Origin: an uncultured Lachnospiraceae bacterium
GTDB lineage: Bacteria; Bacillota; Clostridia; Lachnospirales; Lachnospiraceae
Reading direction: 5' to 3'
Assembly: GCA_910585965.1 (NCBI GenBank)
Contig: CAJUHH010000014.1
Location: 1 to 64,000, forward strand
DNA length: 64,000 nt
Under the pieces are notes generated by a model, which searched no databases, was not told the origin of the DNA, and was given only the letters and a program-made list of their open reading frames with translations. Of this stretch, positions 1 to 8,341 are shown one piece after another (the first letter of the stretch is position 1; the number at the start of each line of letters is the position of its first letter). The position numbers and the translations under genes are program-made.

Positions 1-53
1 AAGGCACAGGACTTTGACTCCTGCATTCGCTGGTTCGAATCCAGCTAGCCCAG
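1..53 (+). tRNA. tRNA-Gln (TTG), 5' end missing
   Basis: This is the 3' part of a tRNA that begins before the window. The anticodon stem CAGGA/TCCTG encloses the loop CTTTGAC, giving anticodon TTG (Gln). The T arm GCTGG-TTCGAAT-CCAGC and the acceptor 3' strand TAGCCCA with discriminator G follow. No CCA is encoded. It is eight bases upstream of tRNA-Lys, so both probably belong to one tRNA operon. Confidence 0.93.
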
Positions 54-61
54 TTGAATAT

Positions 62-134
62 GGGGTATTAGCTCAGTCGGTAGAGCACTTGACTTTTAAT
101 CAAGTTGTCCGGGGTTCGAATCCCCGATGCCTCA
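62..134 (+). tRNA. tRNA-Lys (TTT)
   Basis: A complete cloverleaf can be read. The acceptor GGGGTAT pairs with ATGCCTC, the D arm contains AGCTCAGTCGGTAGAGC, the anticodon stem CTTGA/TCAAG holds loop CTTTTAA (anticodon TTT), and the T arm is CCGGGGTTCGAATCCCCG-like. The discriminator is A and CCA is not encoded. A terminator follows directly. Confidence 0.96.
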
Positions 135-144
135 TTATAAAGCG

Positions 145-180
145 CATCTTTATCCGTTGGGTGGAAGATGTTCTTTTTTT
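145..180 (+). terminator. Terminator of the tRNA operon
   Basis: The stem CATCTT/AAGATG (145-150 and 165-170), with extra pairing inside the loop, is followed by TTCTTTTTTT. It lies just after tRNA-Lys and before the MATE gene. Confidence 0.6.
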
Positions 181-300
181 ATGCGCAGGGGTGCGTAAGG
201 AAATTAGCAGTTTTGCTGCACGTATCCCACGCGGCGAGCAGCCCCATGCGGAAGAAGCATGGGCGTATATATAGAAATAGAAGAAGAGGAGGATAAAAAC

Positions 301-1659
301 ATGGAATTACAACAGGAAAATAAAATGGGTGTTATGCCAGTAAACAAGCTGTTGCTGTCGATGTCCCTGCCGATCATGATATCCATGCTGGTACAGGCAT
401 TGTATAATATCGTGGATAGTATTTTTGTGGCGAAAATCAGCGAAAATGCTTTGACAGCTGTGTCCCTGGCTTTCCCGATACAGAGCCTGATGATAGCGAC
501 TGCCACGGGAACGGGCGTGGGCGTTAATGCGATACTGTCCAAATCCCTTGGGGAAAAGAACTTTGAAAAAGCAAATAAGACGGCGGTTAATGGTGTATTC
601 CTTGCAATTATGTCTTATCTGCTGTTCGTCGTGGTCGGGATTGCGGCGACGGCTCCTTTTTATCGGAGCCAGACGGGGGATGAGGAAATACTGGGTTATG
701 GCATTCAATATTTAACGATCGTCTGCGTGGCTTCCATAGGTATTTTCTCCCAGATCATATTTGAGCGCTTGCTGCAGTCCACAGGGAAAACTATTTATAC
801 CATGATTACACAGGGAACGGGTGCGGTCATCAATATTATCCTTGACCCTATATTGATTTTCGGCCTCTTTGGCATGCCGGAGATGGGAGTGGCGGGAGCT
901 GCTGCTGCCACCGTTATCGGGCAGATTATAGCGGGCATCATGGGGTATATCATCAATGAAAAAGTCAACCGGGAAATCAAAGTGGAATGGAAAGGATTCC
1001 GCCCCGATACAGAGATTATCGGAGGGATTTATAAGGTAGGGATTCCTTCTATTATTATGCAGGCAATCGGTTCGCTGATGACATATGGAATGAATCTGAT
1101 ATTGATTTCCTTTACCTCCACGGCAACGGCAGTATTCGGAGTATACTTTAAACTGCAAAGCTTCATTTTCATGCCGGTGTTCGGGCTGAATAACGGCATG
1201 GTGCCGATCATTGCCTATAATTACGGGGCGGGGAAAAAAGCCCGCCTGATCCAGACGATAAAGTTAAGCATTGCCTATGCGATGGCTTTGATGGTTATCG
1301 GTTTTCTCATATTCCAGCTCTGCCCGCATATATTGCTGCAATGGTTCGACGCTTCGGACACGATGATGGGCATCGGCGTTCCTGCGCTGCGGACGATCAG
1401 CTTCAGCTTCCTTCTGGCTGGCTTCTGCATCATATGCGGGTCCGTATTCCAGGCTTTTGGAAACGGCGTGTACAGCATGATCGTTTCCATAGCCAGACAG
1501 TTAGTGGTTCTTCTCCCGGCAGCATACTTGCTGTCCAGGCTTGGGAACGTAAACTATGTATGGTGGGCTTTTCCTATCGCTGAATTTATGTCGCTGGCCC
1601 TGTCCGCGTATTTCCTTTTCCGTATCTATCATAAAATTATTAAGCATGTCGGGAATTGA
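301..1659 (+). CDS. MATE family multidrug/Na+ antiporter
   Basis: A 452-residue polytopic membrane protein of the MATE family, about twelve hydrophobic segments, probably exporting drugs or metabolites with Na+ or H+ entry. The N-terminal stretch PVNKLLLSMSLPIMISMLVQ and the following YNIVDSIFVAKISENALTAV are typical of the first MATE repeat, and the second half starts again near GIPSIIMQAIGSLMTYG. The ATG at 301 is preceded by GAGGAGG at good spacing; an upstream in-frame codon at 259 has no such site and is not used here. A small hairpin (CCCATGC/GCATGGG, 243-263) sits in the leader. The gene stands alone between the tRNA terminator and a strong bidirectional terminator. The substrate cannot be read from sequence. 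Confidence 0.9.
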   Translation: MELQQENKMGVMPVNKLLLSMSLPIMISMLVQALYNIVDSIFVAKISENALTAVSLAFPIQSLMIATATGTGVGVNAILSKSLGEKNFEKANKTAVNGVFLAIMSYLLFVVVGIAATAPFYRSQTGDEEILGYGIQYLTIVCVASIGIFSQIIFERLLQSTGKTIYTMITQGTGAVINIILDPILIFGLFGMPEMGVAGAAAATVIGQIIAGIMGYIINEKVNREIKVEWKGFRPDTEIIGGIYKVGIPSIIMQAIGSLMTYGMNLILISFTSTATAVFGVYFKLQSFIFMPVFGLNNGMVPIIAYNYGAGKKARLIQTIKLSIAYAMALMVIGFLIFQLCPHILLQWFDASDTMMGIGVPALRTISFSFLLAGFCIICGSVFQAFGNGVYSMIVSIARQLVVLLPAAYLLSRLGNVNYVWWAFPIAEFMSLALSAYFLFRIYHKIIKHVGN

Positions 1660-1694
1660 AAAGGTGTGTTGTTTAAAGAGATGAAAAATGATTT

Positions 1695-1740
1695 AGTTTC
1701 ACTAAGGCTGCGTTTTTGCAGCCTTAGTGAAACTTTGTTT
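1695..1740. terminator. Strong bidirectional terminator
   Basis: Perfect 17-bp arms (1695-1711 and 1718-1734) enclose the loop GTTTTT and are followed by TTGTTT. The element separates the MATE gene from the convergent restriction gene and can serve both directions. Confidence 0.88.
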
Positions 1741-1748
1741 CTTATACG

Positions 1749-2852
1749 CTAAATATTTCCGCTAATAATATCGTTCCACACCGTTTTATGTTGAAATTTT
1801 ACGGTATCATCATGTTTTATTAATTCAACATATCTGTCAATAAATTCAGCAGGGTCTTTTACCAATCGGAGATAATATTTTAAAGAGGTATATACACCGT
1901 TTACAATTACTTGGCAACCGTGAATTTGTGCAATTCGTTTGATTTCATTATCAATGCCATCCCAATCAGCAGAGTCCATATTTGCTGTCGTTAATAAATA
2001 ATATCGGTCTGTATGATAAACTTTAAATTTTTCATAAGCATCAGTGACTAATTGCCTTGTAATCTGTATTTCATGTTTTATTTCTACGCCTTCAAAAGCA
2101 GTACCATTAGAATTATTTACATCTATATCACCAATCCTGCCTGATTGTGAATCGGCAGAATTATGAGATTCAAGAGGACATAATATTTTTCTGCTATATC
2201 TCGCAACTTGGTCCATCATACACTCATAGGCGGCATAAATAGCCAAAGTTGGAAGTCTGGAAGCGCCTGGGCAAGAGTAATGATAGGTGAAATGTTTTTC
2301 CAATGTTTTAATAATTGCTGAAATAGAAAGGCTATGTGGTTTTGCCATTTCAATATTCATGGCATCTCTTTGCTTAATCAGAAGTCTAAACATATAGTTC
2401 AGTACGTTTCTTGGAGACACATTATCATTTTGTATTCTGTCAATTGTTGTAAGAAAAGCTTCTTTGGCGCTGGTTGGCCTGATATTTCCAGGATAATTCA
2501 TATCATAAGGATGCGGCTGTTCCAATGAGCGGGTTAGCCATCCTGACTCTGCCGTTGCGGGAAAACTAACAGATTTCATAAATGGAGTTACATATTGTTG
2601 GTCAATACCTCTTCCTGCAAATCCATTAGGTAATTGTGCTTGATGGTAGCGAATATCTTGTTTAGGAGAAACTATTTTGTGTGTAAGTAGTGTAATCAAA
2701 ACAGTTATTAGACCTTTGTTCTGTTCTGAACGATTGACTAATAACTCTAGATCACCAACAATATCATTGCTTAATTGTACAGAAAAATCATTATTTGCGG
2801 TTTGCTCAAGTGCTTTATGGTACGTTTCTTGTAAAACTTCTGAGTGTGTCAT
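1749..2852 (-). CDS. Probable type II restriction endonuclease (SacI-like?)
   Basis: This gene lies immediately downstream of a C5-cytosine methyltransferase on the same strand and is probably its partner endonuclease, cutting unmethylated sites. The 367-residue protein carries a plausible PD-(D/E)xK site: GDIDV near residue 240 and VEIKHE near 256-261. The stretch GFAGRGIDQQYVTPFMKS..ESGWLTRSLEQ..YDMNYPGNI is characteristic of a restriction enzyme family I believe to be the SacI type, from memory and not tested. The start ATG at 2852 follows GGGGAGAAT, a close but usable site; in-frame alternatives are ATG 2885 and TTG 2915. The region is visibly AT-richer than its neighbours, in keeping with transfer. 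Recognition site unknown. Confidence 0.7.
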   Translation of the reverse strand: MTHSEVLQETYHKALEQTANNDFSVQLSNDIVGDLELLVNRSEQNKGLITVLITLLTHKIVSPKQDIRYHQAQLPNGFAGRGIDQQYVTPFMKSVSFPATAESGWLTRSLEQPHPYDMNYPGNIRPTSAKEAFLTTIDRIQNDNVSPRNVLNYMFRLLIKQRDAMNIEMAKPHSLSISAIIKTLEKHFTYHYSCPGASRLPTLAIYAAYECMMDQVARYSRKILCPLESHNSADSQSGRIGDIDVNNSNGTAFEGVEIKHEIQITRQLVTDAYEKFKVYHTDRYYLLTTANMDSADWDGIDNEIKRIAQIHGCQVIVNGVYTSLKYYLRLVKDPAEFIDRYVELIKHDDTVKFQHKTVWNDIISGNI

Positions 2853-2886
2853 ATTCTCCCCATTTCTGCGCGGCTTTTTGCGCATG

Positions 2887-2921
2887 TCAAGTTTGCGGAT
2901 ACCGCGCAGACACAAACTTGA
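2887..2921. promoter_or_regulatory. Inverted repeat between methylase and endonuclease genes
   Basis: TCAAGTTTG (2887-2895) and CAAACTTGA (2913-2921) form a 9-bp stem with CGG-ATA-CCG nested in the loop. It occupies the gap between the methylase stop (2941) and the chosen endonuclease start (2852), covering the alternative TTG start. A role in delaying endonuclease translation is possible but inferred. Confidence 0.4.
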
Positions 2922-2940
2922 GATTGAAAATTTTTAATTT

Positions 2941-3933
2941 TCAATTTTTATCTCTAAAAAACTGATTTTTCACTTCAAATGCAACAGCAGAAATCATTGG
3001 CACACAAACGGAATTGCCAAGTTGCTTATATTGTTCGCCTGATGAACTAATTTTCTGATAGGTTTCAGGAAACCCCATAATTCGCCAACACTCATTTAAT
3101 GTAAGTTTCCTGACTCGGTTATCTTCTGTTAAAATGAAAAATCTGCCGGAGGATTCCTGTGATGGAAGCGTTGGATGAATACCATAAACGGAATAGATAC
3201 GATTTGGCTGTTTATGTACTCTTGAAAGATGCTCTGTTCCTGGCCTAACCCCCACTTTTCTTATTGACTTGTTTCTATAGCCGGCAAAAATGAGGCCGGA
3301 TCCTGGCTGTTGTTTTGTTTCATCTAATAGTGTATATTCATCAGGTTCGAGATACTCAAAATCTCCAATGGTATCAAGAAAATCAATCAATCTTTTACGA
3401 GGTACTTTTTTTACCTTTGAAAAATCAAATTTTTCTTCCTTGCACCCAATAATGATAATTCTTTCTCTGTTTTGTGGCACGCCATAATCAGAACCATTAA
3501 GCACTTTCCAAGAAACATGGTATCCCAGTTGTTCAAGCTGGCCAATAATAACATCTAATGTATTTCCGTGGTCATGATATACAAGATGTTTCACATTTTC
3601 TAAAAAAACAACTTTTGGTTTACAATGAGATATTATTCTGCAAATTTCGAAAAACAGTGTGCCTCTTGTATCATTAAATCCTTTTTGCTTTCCTGAAATG
3701 CTGAATGGCTGGCAAGGAAAGCCAGCACAAAGAATGTCGTGCATTGGTATTTTTGTTTCATCAATAAGGTGGATATCGCCCTTTGGCATATCCTTGAAAT
3801 TTTCGAAATAAGTTTTTTGGCATTCAGGATTTATATCGCAAGAGAAAACGCACTCAAATCCTTGTCTCTCCATTCCTAATCTGATTCCGCCGACTCCGCA
3901 GAATAAATCAGTAAAACGTATATTTTTATCCAT
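2941..3933 (-). CDS. DNA (cytosine-5-)-methyltransferase
   Basis: A 330-residue m5C methyltransferase that transfers methyl from S-adenosylmethionine to cytosine in a target sequence and protects the host from the adjacent nuclease. The conserved motifs are in order: motif I FTDLFCGVGGIRLG (SAM binding), motif IV GFPCQPFSISGKQ with catalytic Cys74, motif VI VVFLENV, motif VIII PQNRERI, and motif X LGNSVCVP near the C-terminus. Length is normal for a stand-alone enzyme. It is transcribed away from the LacI gene at 4124 and lies upstream of the endonuclease, so methylase is made first. The codon content is AT-richer than the flanking metabolic genes, a sign that the pair was acquired as a unit. 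Confidence 0.95.
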   Translation of the reverse strand: MDKNIRFTDLFCGVGGIRLGMERQGFECVFSCDINPECQKTYFENFKDMPKGDIHLIDETKIPMHDILCAGFPCQPFSISGKQKGFNDTRGTLFFEICRIISHCKPKVVFLENVKHLVYHDHGNTLDVIIGQLEQLGYHVSWKVLNGSDYGVPQNRERIIIIGCKEEKFDFSKVKKVPRKRLIDFLDTIGDFEYLEPDEYTLLDETKQQPGSGLIFAGYRNKSIRKVGVRPGTEHLSRVHKQPNRIYSVYGIHPTLPSQESSGRFFILTEDNRVRKLTLNECWRIMGFPETYQKISSSGEQYKQLGNSVCVPMISAVAFEVKNQFFRDKN

Positions 3934-4043
3934 TTTTTGTCTCTCCTTTATGCGGATTGCTAAACCACGTAATCAAATTGTATTTACTATAGCATATGCC
4001 TGTTTCTTTTTCAATTTATTTACATATTTCATGAAAAAACATC

Positions 4044-4091
4044 TGGACATTTTCCAAAGAATGGTATACTATAATCAGGAAAACGATTTCC
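4044..4091 (+). promoter_or_regulatory. Promoter and LacI-type operator of the regulator gene
   Basis: TGGACA (4044-4049) and overlapping TATACT/TATAAT candidates (4065-4075) form the likely promoter. Immediately downstream GGAAAACGATTTCC (4078-4091) is a near-perfect palindrome around a central CG, with a single mismatched pair. It resembles the operator at glgP (5177-5188), suggesting autorepression by the product of 4124-5113. Confidence 0.55.
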
Positions 4092-4123
4092 AACACAGTA
4101 TTCAATAAAAAGGAAGTGTTCCC

Positions 4124-5113
4124 ATGGTATCCATAAAAGATGTGGCAAGGCATGCAGGGGTAGCGATATCTACGGTATCCAAGGTACTGAATAACTACCC
4201 GAACGTGAGCGAGGAAACAAAGAGAAAGGTAAACGAGGCGGTAGAAGAATTGAATTTTCTTCCGAATTCCGTAGCAGCGGCGCTGTCCTCGAAACAGGCG
4301 GGGAGAATGGCCCTTCTGGTCAACCTGAACACGCGCACCCAGGCGATCGACGAGATCGATATGCGCTATATTTCCGGCGCTATCAATAAGGCGGCGGAAC
4401 TGGGGCTGGATGTCAATACTTTTTTCTTTTCCATGTTCGAAGGAATGTCGGAGGAGGAGGCCATAAGATATCTGCGTTCCCAGAGCATCCGAGGGATCAT
4501 CATTTACGGCTTGTCAAAAAATGATGAAATGCTCCACGGGCTTCTCCGGTCCCAGGTCTTCAAGGCGGTGGTCGTGGATGCACCGATCGTGAACGAAAGC
4601 ACTTCCTGCGTGTCCATTGACCAGGAAAAAGCGCAGTATGATGTGGCAAAGAAAACGGTCGTAGATAATAAATGCAAAAGCGTCCTTTATCTTGCGGGAA
4701 AAGAAAATGGTTACGTAACGGAGGAACGGTTAAAGGGCATTCGGAGGCTGGCAGAAGAAATGGAGCTGGAACTGCTTGTCAGGGAAGGGGAGTTTTCCGA
4801 ACGTAAGGCAAGGGAGATCACTTTCCAGGACGCGCGGGGGAAGGACGTCCTGGTATGCGCTTCCGACTTGATGGCGATCGGGGCCATGCGGGCGCTGATG
4901 GAAATGGATATTTTCCGTCCAGTATGCGGCTTTGACGGGATTACGCTGATGGGATATGCTGGCAAGCAGATGAATACAGTCAGACAGGGATTTGCCGAAA
5001 TATCTGAGGCGGCGGTAGAGGAACTGCATTATCTGATGAACGGCGGAGAGGGGAGGAAAAAAAGGCTGGATTATGATATTATTCGGCTTCAGTATTTGGA
5101 TATTATTTGTTAA
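4124..5113 (+). CDS. LacI-family transcriptional regulator
   Basis: A 329-residue repressor. The N-terminal helix-turn-helix reads IKDVARHAGVAISTVSKVLNNYPNVSEETKRKV (about residues 3-35), followed by the hinge helix region LPNSVAAALSSKQ and a periplasmic-binding-type sugar-sensing core. The core is unusually short and divergent compared with typical 335-350 residue members. Start ATG 4124 follows AAGGAAG at 7 nt. It lies directly upstream of glgP, and matching palindromes occur in front of both genes, so it most likely controls alpha-glucan breakdown together with itself. The effector is unknown, probably a maltodextrin or its phosphate derivative. Confidence 0.9.
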   Translation: MVSIKDVARHAGVAISTVSKVLNNYPNVSEETKRKVNEAVEELNFLPNSVAAALSSKQAGRMALLVNLNTRTQAIDEIDMRYISGAINKAAELGLDVNTFFFSMFEGMSEEEAIRYLRSQSIRGIIIYGLSKNDEMLHGLLRSQVFKAVVVDAPIVNESTSCVSIDQEKAQYDVAKKTVVDNKCKSVLYLAGKENGYVTEERLKGIRRLAEEMELELLVREGEFSERKAREITFQDARGKDVLVCASDLMAIGAMRALMEMDIFRPVCGFDGITLMGYAGKQMNTVRQGFAEISEAAVEELHYLMNGGEGRKKRLDYDIIRLQYLDIIC

Positions 5114-5171
5114 GGGGCAAATGTTAGAAGAATTCCACAAAATTTTATTAAAAAAATGTATAAATTGACAG

Positions 5172-5200
5172 TTGCAGAAAACGTTTTCCTGTGGTAACTT
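5172..5200 (+). promoter_or_regulatory. glgP promoter with LacI-type operator in the spacer
   Basis: A -35 TTGCAG (5172-5177) and an extended -10 TGGTAACTT (5192-5200) are 17 bp apart. The spacer contains GAAAACGTTTTC (5177-5188), a perfect 12-bp palindrome centred on CG, the classical LacI/GalR/CcpA operator form. A bound repressor would block polymerase. A second TTGACA lies at 5165-5170. CcpA binding is an alternative. Confidence 0.65.
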
Positions 5201-5270
5201 ACTTAATAGAAAGAAATGAGGAAAGATATTTTTGCTGTAATATATTATATATTGATAGGAGGAAGAAAGA

Positions 5271-7580
5271 ATGTCACAGCAATCGAATATGCAGACGGAT
5301 GTATTAGTGTTGAATATGGAGCGGCAGCTGGAAGAACTGGCTGAGGAAATGTTCCAAGGCAGGCTGGAGGATTTGGAAGACAGGGAGGTTTACTTTTGTC
5401 TGCTGGAGTTTACCAAAAGATTGATGAATGTTTCGGAGAGTATTGAAGGAGAAAAGAAAATATACTATATTTCTGCGGAATTCCTGATTGGGAAGTTATT
5501 GTCCAACAACCTGATCAATCTTGGGATTTATGACAAAGCAGCTTCCATTCTGAAAACCAAAGGAAAGGATATCGCAAAGATCGAAGAAATAGAGCCGGAA
5601 CCGTCGCTGGGCAATGGCGGCCTTGGAAGGCTGGCGGCATGTTTCCTGGACTCGATCGCGACCCTCGGGCTTCCCGGAGAGGGAATCGGTTTGAATTACC
5701 ACTATGGGCTTTTTAAGCAGGTATTCAAAGACCGGCTTCAGACGGCGGAGAAAAACGAGTGGATCGAGAATCGTTCCTGGCTGACAAAGACAGACGTAAC
5801 CTTTGACGTATATTTTGGAAAGAAAAAAGTAACTTCCCGGCTTTATGACATTGATGTAGTAGGTTATGACAATGGCGTCAACAAGCTTCGTCTGTTCGAC
5901 ATCGAGTCAGTTGATGAGAGCATTGTAAAACAGGGGATTGATTTTGACAAGGAAGAAATTGAGAAAAATCTGACATTATTCCTGTATCCCGATGATTCCG
6001 ACGAGGCGGGCAATCTTTTGCGCATTTACCAGCAGTATTTCATGGTAAGCAATGCGGCCCAGCTGATTTTAAGGGAGATGAAGGAGAAAAAATATGATCT
6101 GCGCAGGATGTACGACCATGCGGTGATCCAGATCAACGATACCCATCCGACAATGGTCATTCCGGAGCTGATCCGTATTCTGGTGGACGATAAGGCGTTT
6201 ACGATGGACGAGGCGATTGAAGTGGTGAGCAAGACATGTGCTTATACGAACCATACGATCCTTGCCGAGGCGCTGGAAAAATGGCCGTTGGAATATTTGG
6301 AAAAGGTAGTGCCGCAGTTAGTGCCTATTATAAAAGAGCTGGATAAGAGGGTGCAGAAAAAATATGACGACCCAAAGGTGCAGATCATCGATGAGGATGA
6401 GAGAGTGCATATGGCTCATATCGATATCCATTACGGTTTTTCGGTAAACGGCGTTGCGGCGATCCATACCGATATTCTGAAAGATACGGAGCTGAATGCT
6501 TTTTATAAGATATATCCTGAAAAATTCAATAATAAGACAAACGGCATTACGTTCCGGCGCTGGCTTCTGTCTTGCAACCGTGAGCTGGCAGGATTCCTGT
6601 CCAAAACGATCGGGGACGGCTATAAGAAGGATGCGGATAAACTGGAAAAATTGCTGGAGTTTGCCGACAACCAGGAAGTGCTTGACAGACTGGCGGAAAT
6701 TAAGGCAGAGAAGAAGAGAGAACTGGCAGCTTATGTGAAAGAGGCGGAAGGCGTTGTCCTGAATACGGATTCTATTTTCGATATTCAGGTAAAGAGGCTG
6801 CACGAATACAAACGCCAGCAGATGAACGCTCTTTACATTATTCATAAATATTTGGAGATCAAAGGCGGAAAGAAGCCTTCTACTCCGCTGACCTTTATTT
6901 TCGGCGCGAAAGCGGCTCCGGCTTATGTGATCGCCCAGGATATTATCCATTTATTGCTTGTGTTGCAGGAGATCATCAACAATGACCCGGAAGTAAGTCC
7001 ATATATGACGCTGCTTATGGTGGAAAACTATAACGTAAGCTATGCGGAAAAGCTGATCCCGGCCTGCGACGTTTCCGAGCAGATTTCCCTGGCTTCCAAA
7101 GAGGCTTCCGGCACCGGAAATATGAAGTTTATGCTGAACGGTGCGGTGACGCTGGGAACCTCAGATGGAGCGAATGTGGAAATCCATGAGCTGGTGGGAG
7201 ACGACAATATCTATATTTTTGGCGAAAAGTCGGAAACCGTTATTGACCACTATGCAAAAGCGGATTATGTTTCCAAGGATTACTATGACAAGAGTCCTGT
7301 GATCCGAAAAGCAGTTGACTTTATTGTCAGCAAAGAAGCACTCAAAGTCGGCCATAAGAAGAATTTGGAGAGACTGTACAAAGAGCTGCTGAACAAAGAC
7401 TGGTTTATGACGCTGCTCGACTTGGAAGACTATATCGAGACGAAAGACAGAATTTTCAAAGATTATGAAGACAGGCAGAAGTGGAAAAAGATGATGCTGG
7501 TAAATATTGCCAAAGCAGGATTCTTCTCATCCGACAGAACGATCGCCGAATATAACAGGGATATTTGGAAATTGAAGTAA
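5271..7580 (+). CDS. glgP: Glycogen/maltodextrin phosphorylase
   Basis: A 769-residue GT35 enzyme that cleaves alpha-1,4-glucan with phosphate to release glucose-1-phosphate, in the cytoplasm. The N-terminal part has YYISAEFLIGKLLSNNL and LGNGGLGRLAACFLDSIATL, and the pyridoxal-phosphate lysine lies in EASGTGNMKFMLNGA near the C-terminal third, followed by GTSDGANVEI. Length is somewhat below the E. coli enzyme (about 800) and normal for clostridial forms. ATG 5271 is preceded by AGGAGGAAGAA. It stands between its LacI regulator and a convergent operon. With the 4-alpha-glucanotransferase at 16771 and the maltodextrin importer at 13345-16744 it would complete maltodextrin use. Confidence 0.96.
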   Translation: MSQQSNMQTDVLVLNMERQLEELAEEMFQGRLEDLEDREVYFCLLEFTKRLMNVSESIEGEKKIYYISAEFLIGKLLSNNLINLGIYDKAASILKTKGKDIAKIEEIEPEPSLGNGGLGRLAACFLDSIATLGLPGEGIGLNYHYGLFKQVFKDRLQTAEKNEWIENRSWLTKTDVTFDVYFGKKKVTSRLYDIDVVGYDNGVNKLRLFDIESVDESIVKQGIDFDKEEIEKNLTLFLYPDDSDEAGNLLRIYQQYFMVSNAAQLILREMKEKKYDLRRMYDHAVIQINDTHPTMVIPELIRILVDDKAFTMDEAIEVVSKTCAYTNHTILAEALEKWPLEYLEKVVPQLVPIIKELDKRVQKKYDDPKVQIIDEDERVHMAHIDIHYGFSVNGVAAIHTDILKDTELNAFYKIYPEKFNNKTNGITFRRWLLSCNRELAGFLSKTIGDGYKKDADKLEKLLEFADNQEVLDRLAEIKAEKKRELAAYVKEAEGVVLNTDSIFDIQVKRLHEYKRQQMNALYIIHKYLEIKGGKKPSTPLTFIFGAKAAPAYVIAQDIIHLLLVLQEIINNDPEVSPYMTLLMVENYNVSYAEKLIPACDVSEQISLASKEASGTGNMKFMLNGAVTLGTSDGANVEIHELVGDDNIYIFGEKSETVIDHYAKADYVSKDYYDKSPVIRKAVDFIVSKEALKVGHKKNLERLYKELLNKDWFMTLLDLEDYIETKDRIFKDYEDRQKWKKMMLVNIAKAGFFSSDRTIAEYNRDIWKLK

Positions 7581-7656
7581 TGATATAATTATAAATAAAA
7601 GGAAAGCCGGCCGCCATCCTGCTTCTGAAAATGGCATCCCATGCACAGCAAGGCCA

Positions 7657-8328
7657 TCACTTCCGCAAATTCCTTAAATGCATGTACACGGTATTTTTGG
7701 AGATTTCCAGCTGGTCGGCTACTTTCACTACGGCATCTTTAATATTAAAGATGCCTTTTTCTTCCAGGCGGATGACAATTTCTTTGTTTTTGTTGATGGC
7801 AGTGATTTCAGGGTCGTTCATGACTTCCGCGAGGATCTCGGATACGGCTTCGGCGATGAGCTCGTCCACATCCTGGGCGAAGCTTTCGATCATGTGGGGC
7901 GTGTCCTGGTTTTGGGGGGCCATGGGCAGGAAGGTGGATATAAACTGGCAAAGGCTGATATCGGTATAGAAATTAAGGCAAAGCAGGCCGATAATTCTGT
8001 CCTGTTCGCCGATAATAGGGATCGTGGCGGATTTGATGGTGATCCCGTCCTTGTTATGGTTAAAATAGGCCAATGTTTTCTTTTCCCCGCTTCTTTCAAT
8101 ATCTTCCAGCATTTTTAAGGCAAGATTGGTGATGGCCGCCCCGGCTTTGCGGCCGGAATGGTGGCCGTGGATGACTTCGATGGCAGAAGATTCCAGATCC
8201 TCCAGGCTGTGGAGGATAATCTCGCATCCTTCGCCAAGATAGACCCCCAGGCCATGCACGACGGTGCGCATGGCTTGGAGGATTAATTTGTCTGATTTTG
8301 TCAGGATAATTTCTTTGTTTGGTATCAT
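7657..8328 (-). CDS. YheO-type PAS/HTH transcriptional regulator
   Basis: A 223-residue protein of the YheO family. An N-terminal PAS-like domain (roughly residues 10-120, with LHSLEDLESSAIEVIHGHHSGRKAGAAITNLAL and IPIIGEQDRIIGLLCLNFYTD) is followed by a C-terminal helix-turn-helix (EKGIFNIKDAVVKVADQLEISKNTVYMHLRNL). ATG 8328 follows GGAG at 8 nt; an in-frame ATG at 8358 overlaps the end of the glycosidase gene and has no good site. It is the second gene of the glycosidase operon and likely senses a small molecule to control this operon or the facing PTS/aminotransferase operon. No YheO target is known well enough to predict the ligand. Confidence 0.83.
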   Translation of the reverse strand: MIPNKEIILTKSDKLILQAMRTVVHGLGVYLGEGCEIILHSLEDLESSAIEVIHGHHSGRKAGAAITNLALKMLEDIERSGEKKTLAYFNHNKDGITIKSATIPIIGEQDRIIGLLCLNFYTDISLCQFISTFLPMAPQNQDTPHMIESFAQDVDELIAEAVSEILAEVMNDPEITAINKNKEIVIRLEEKGIFNIKDAVVKVADQLEISKNTVYMHLRNLRK

Positions 8329-8341
8329 GGATTGTACTCCG

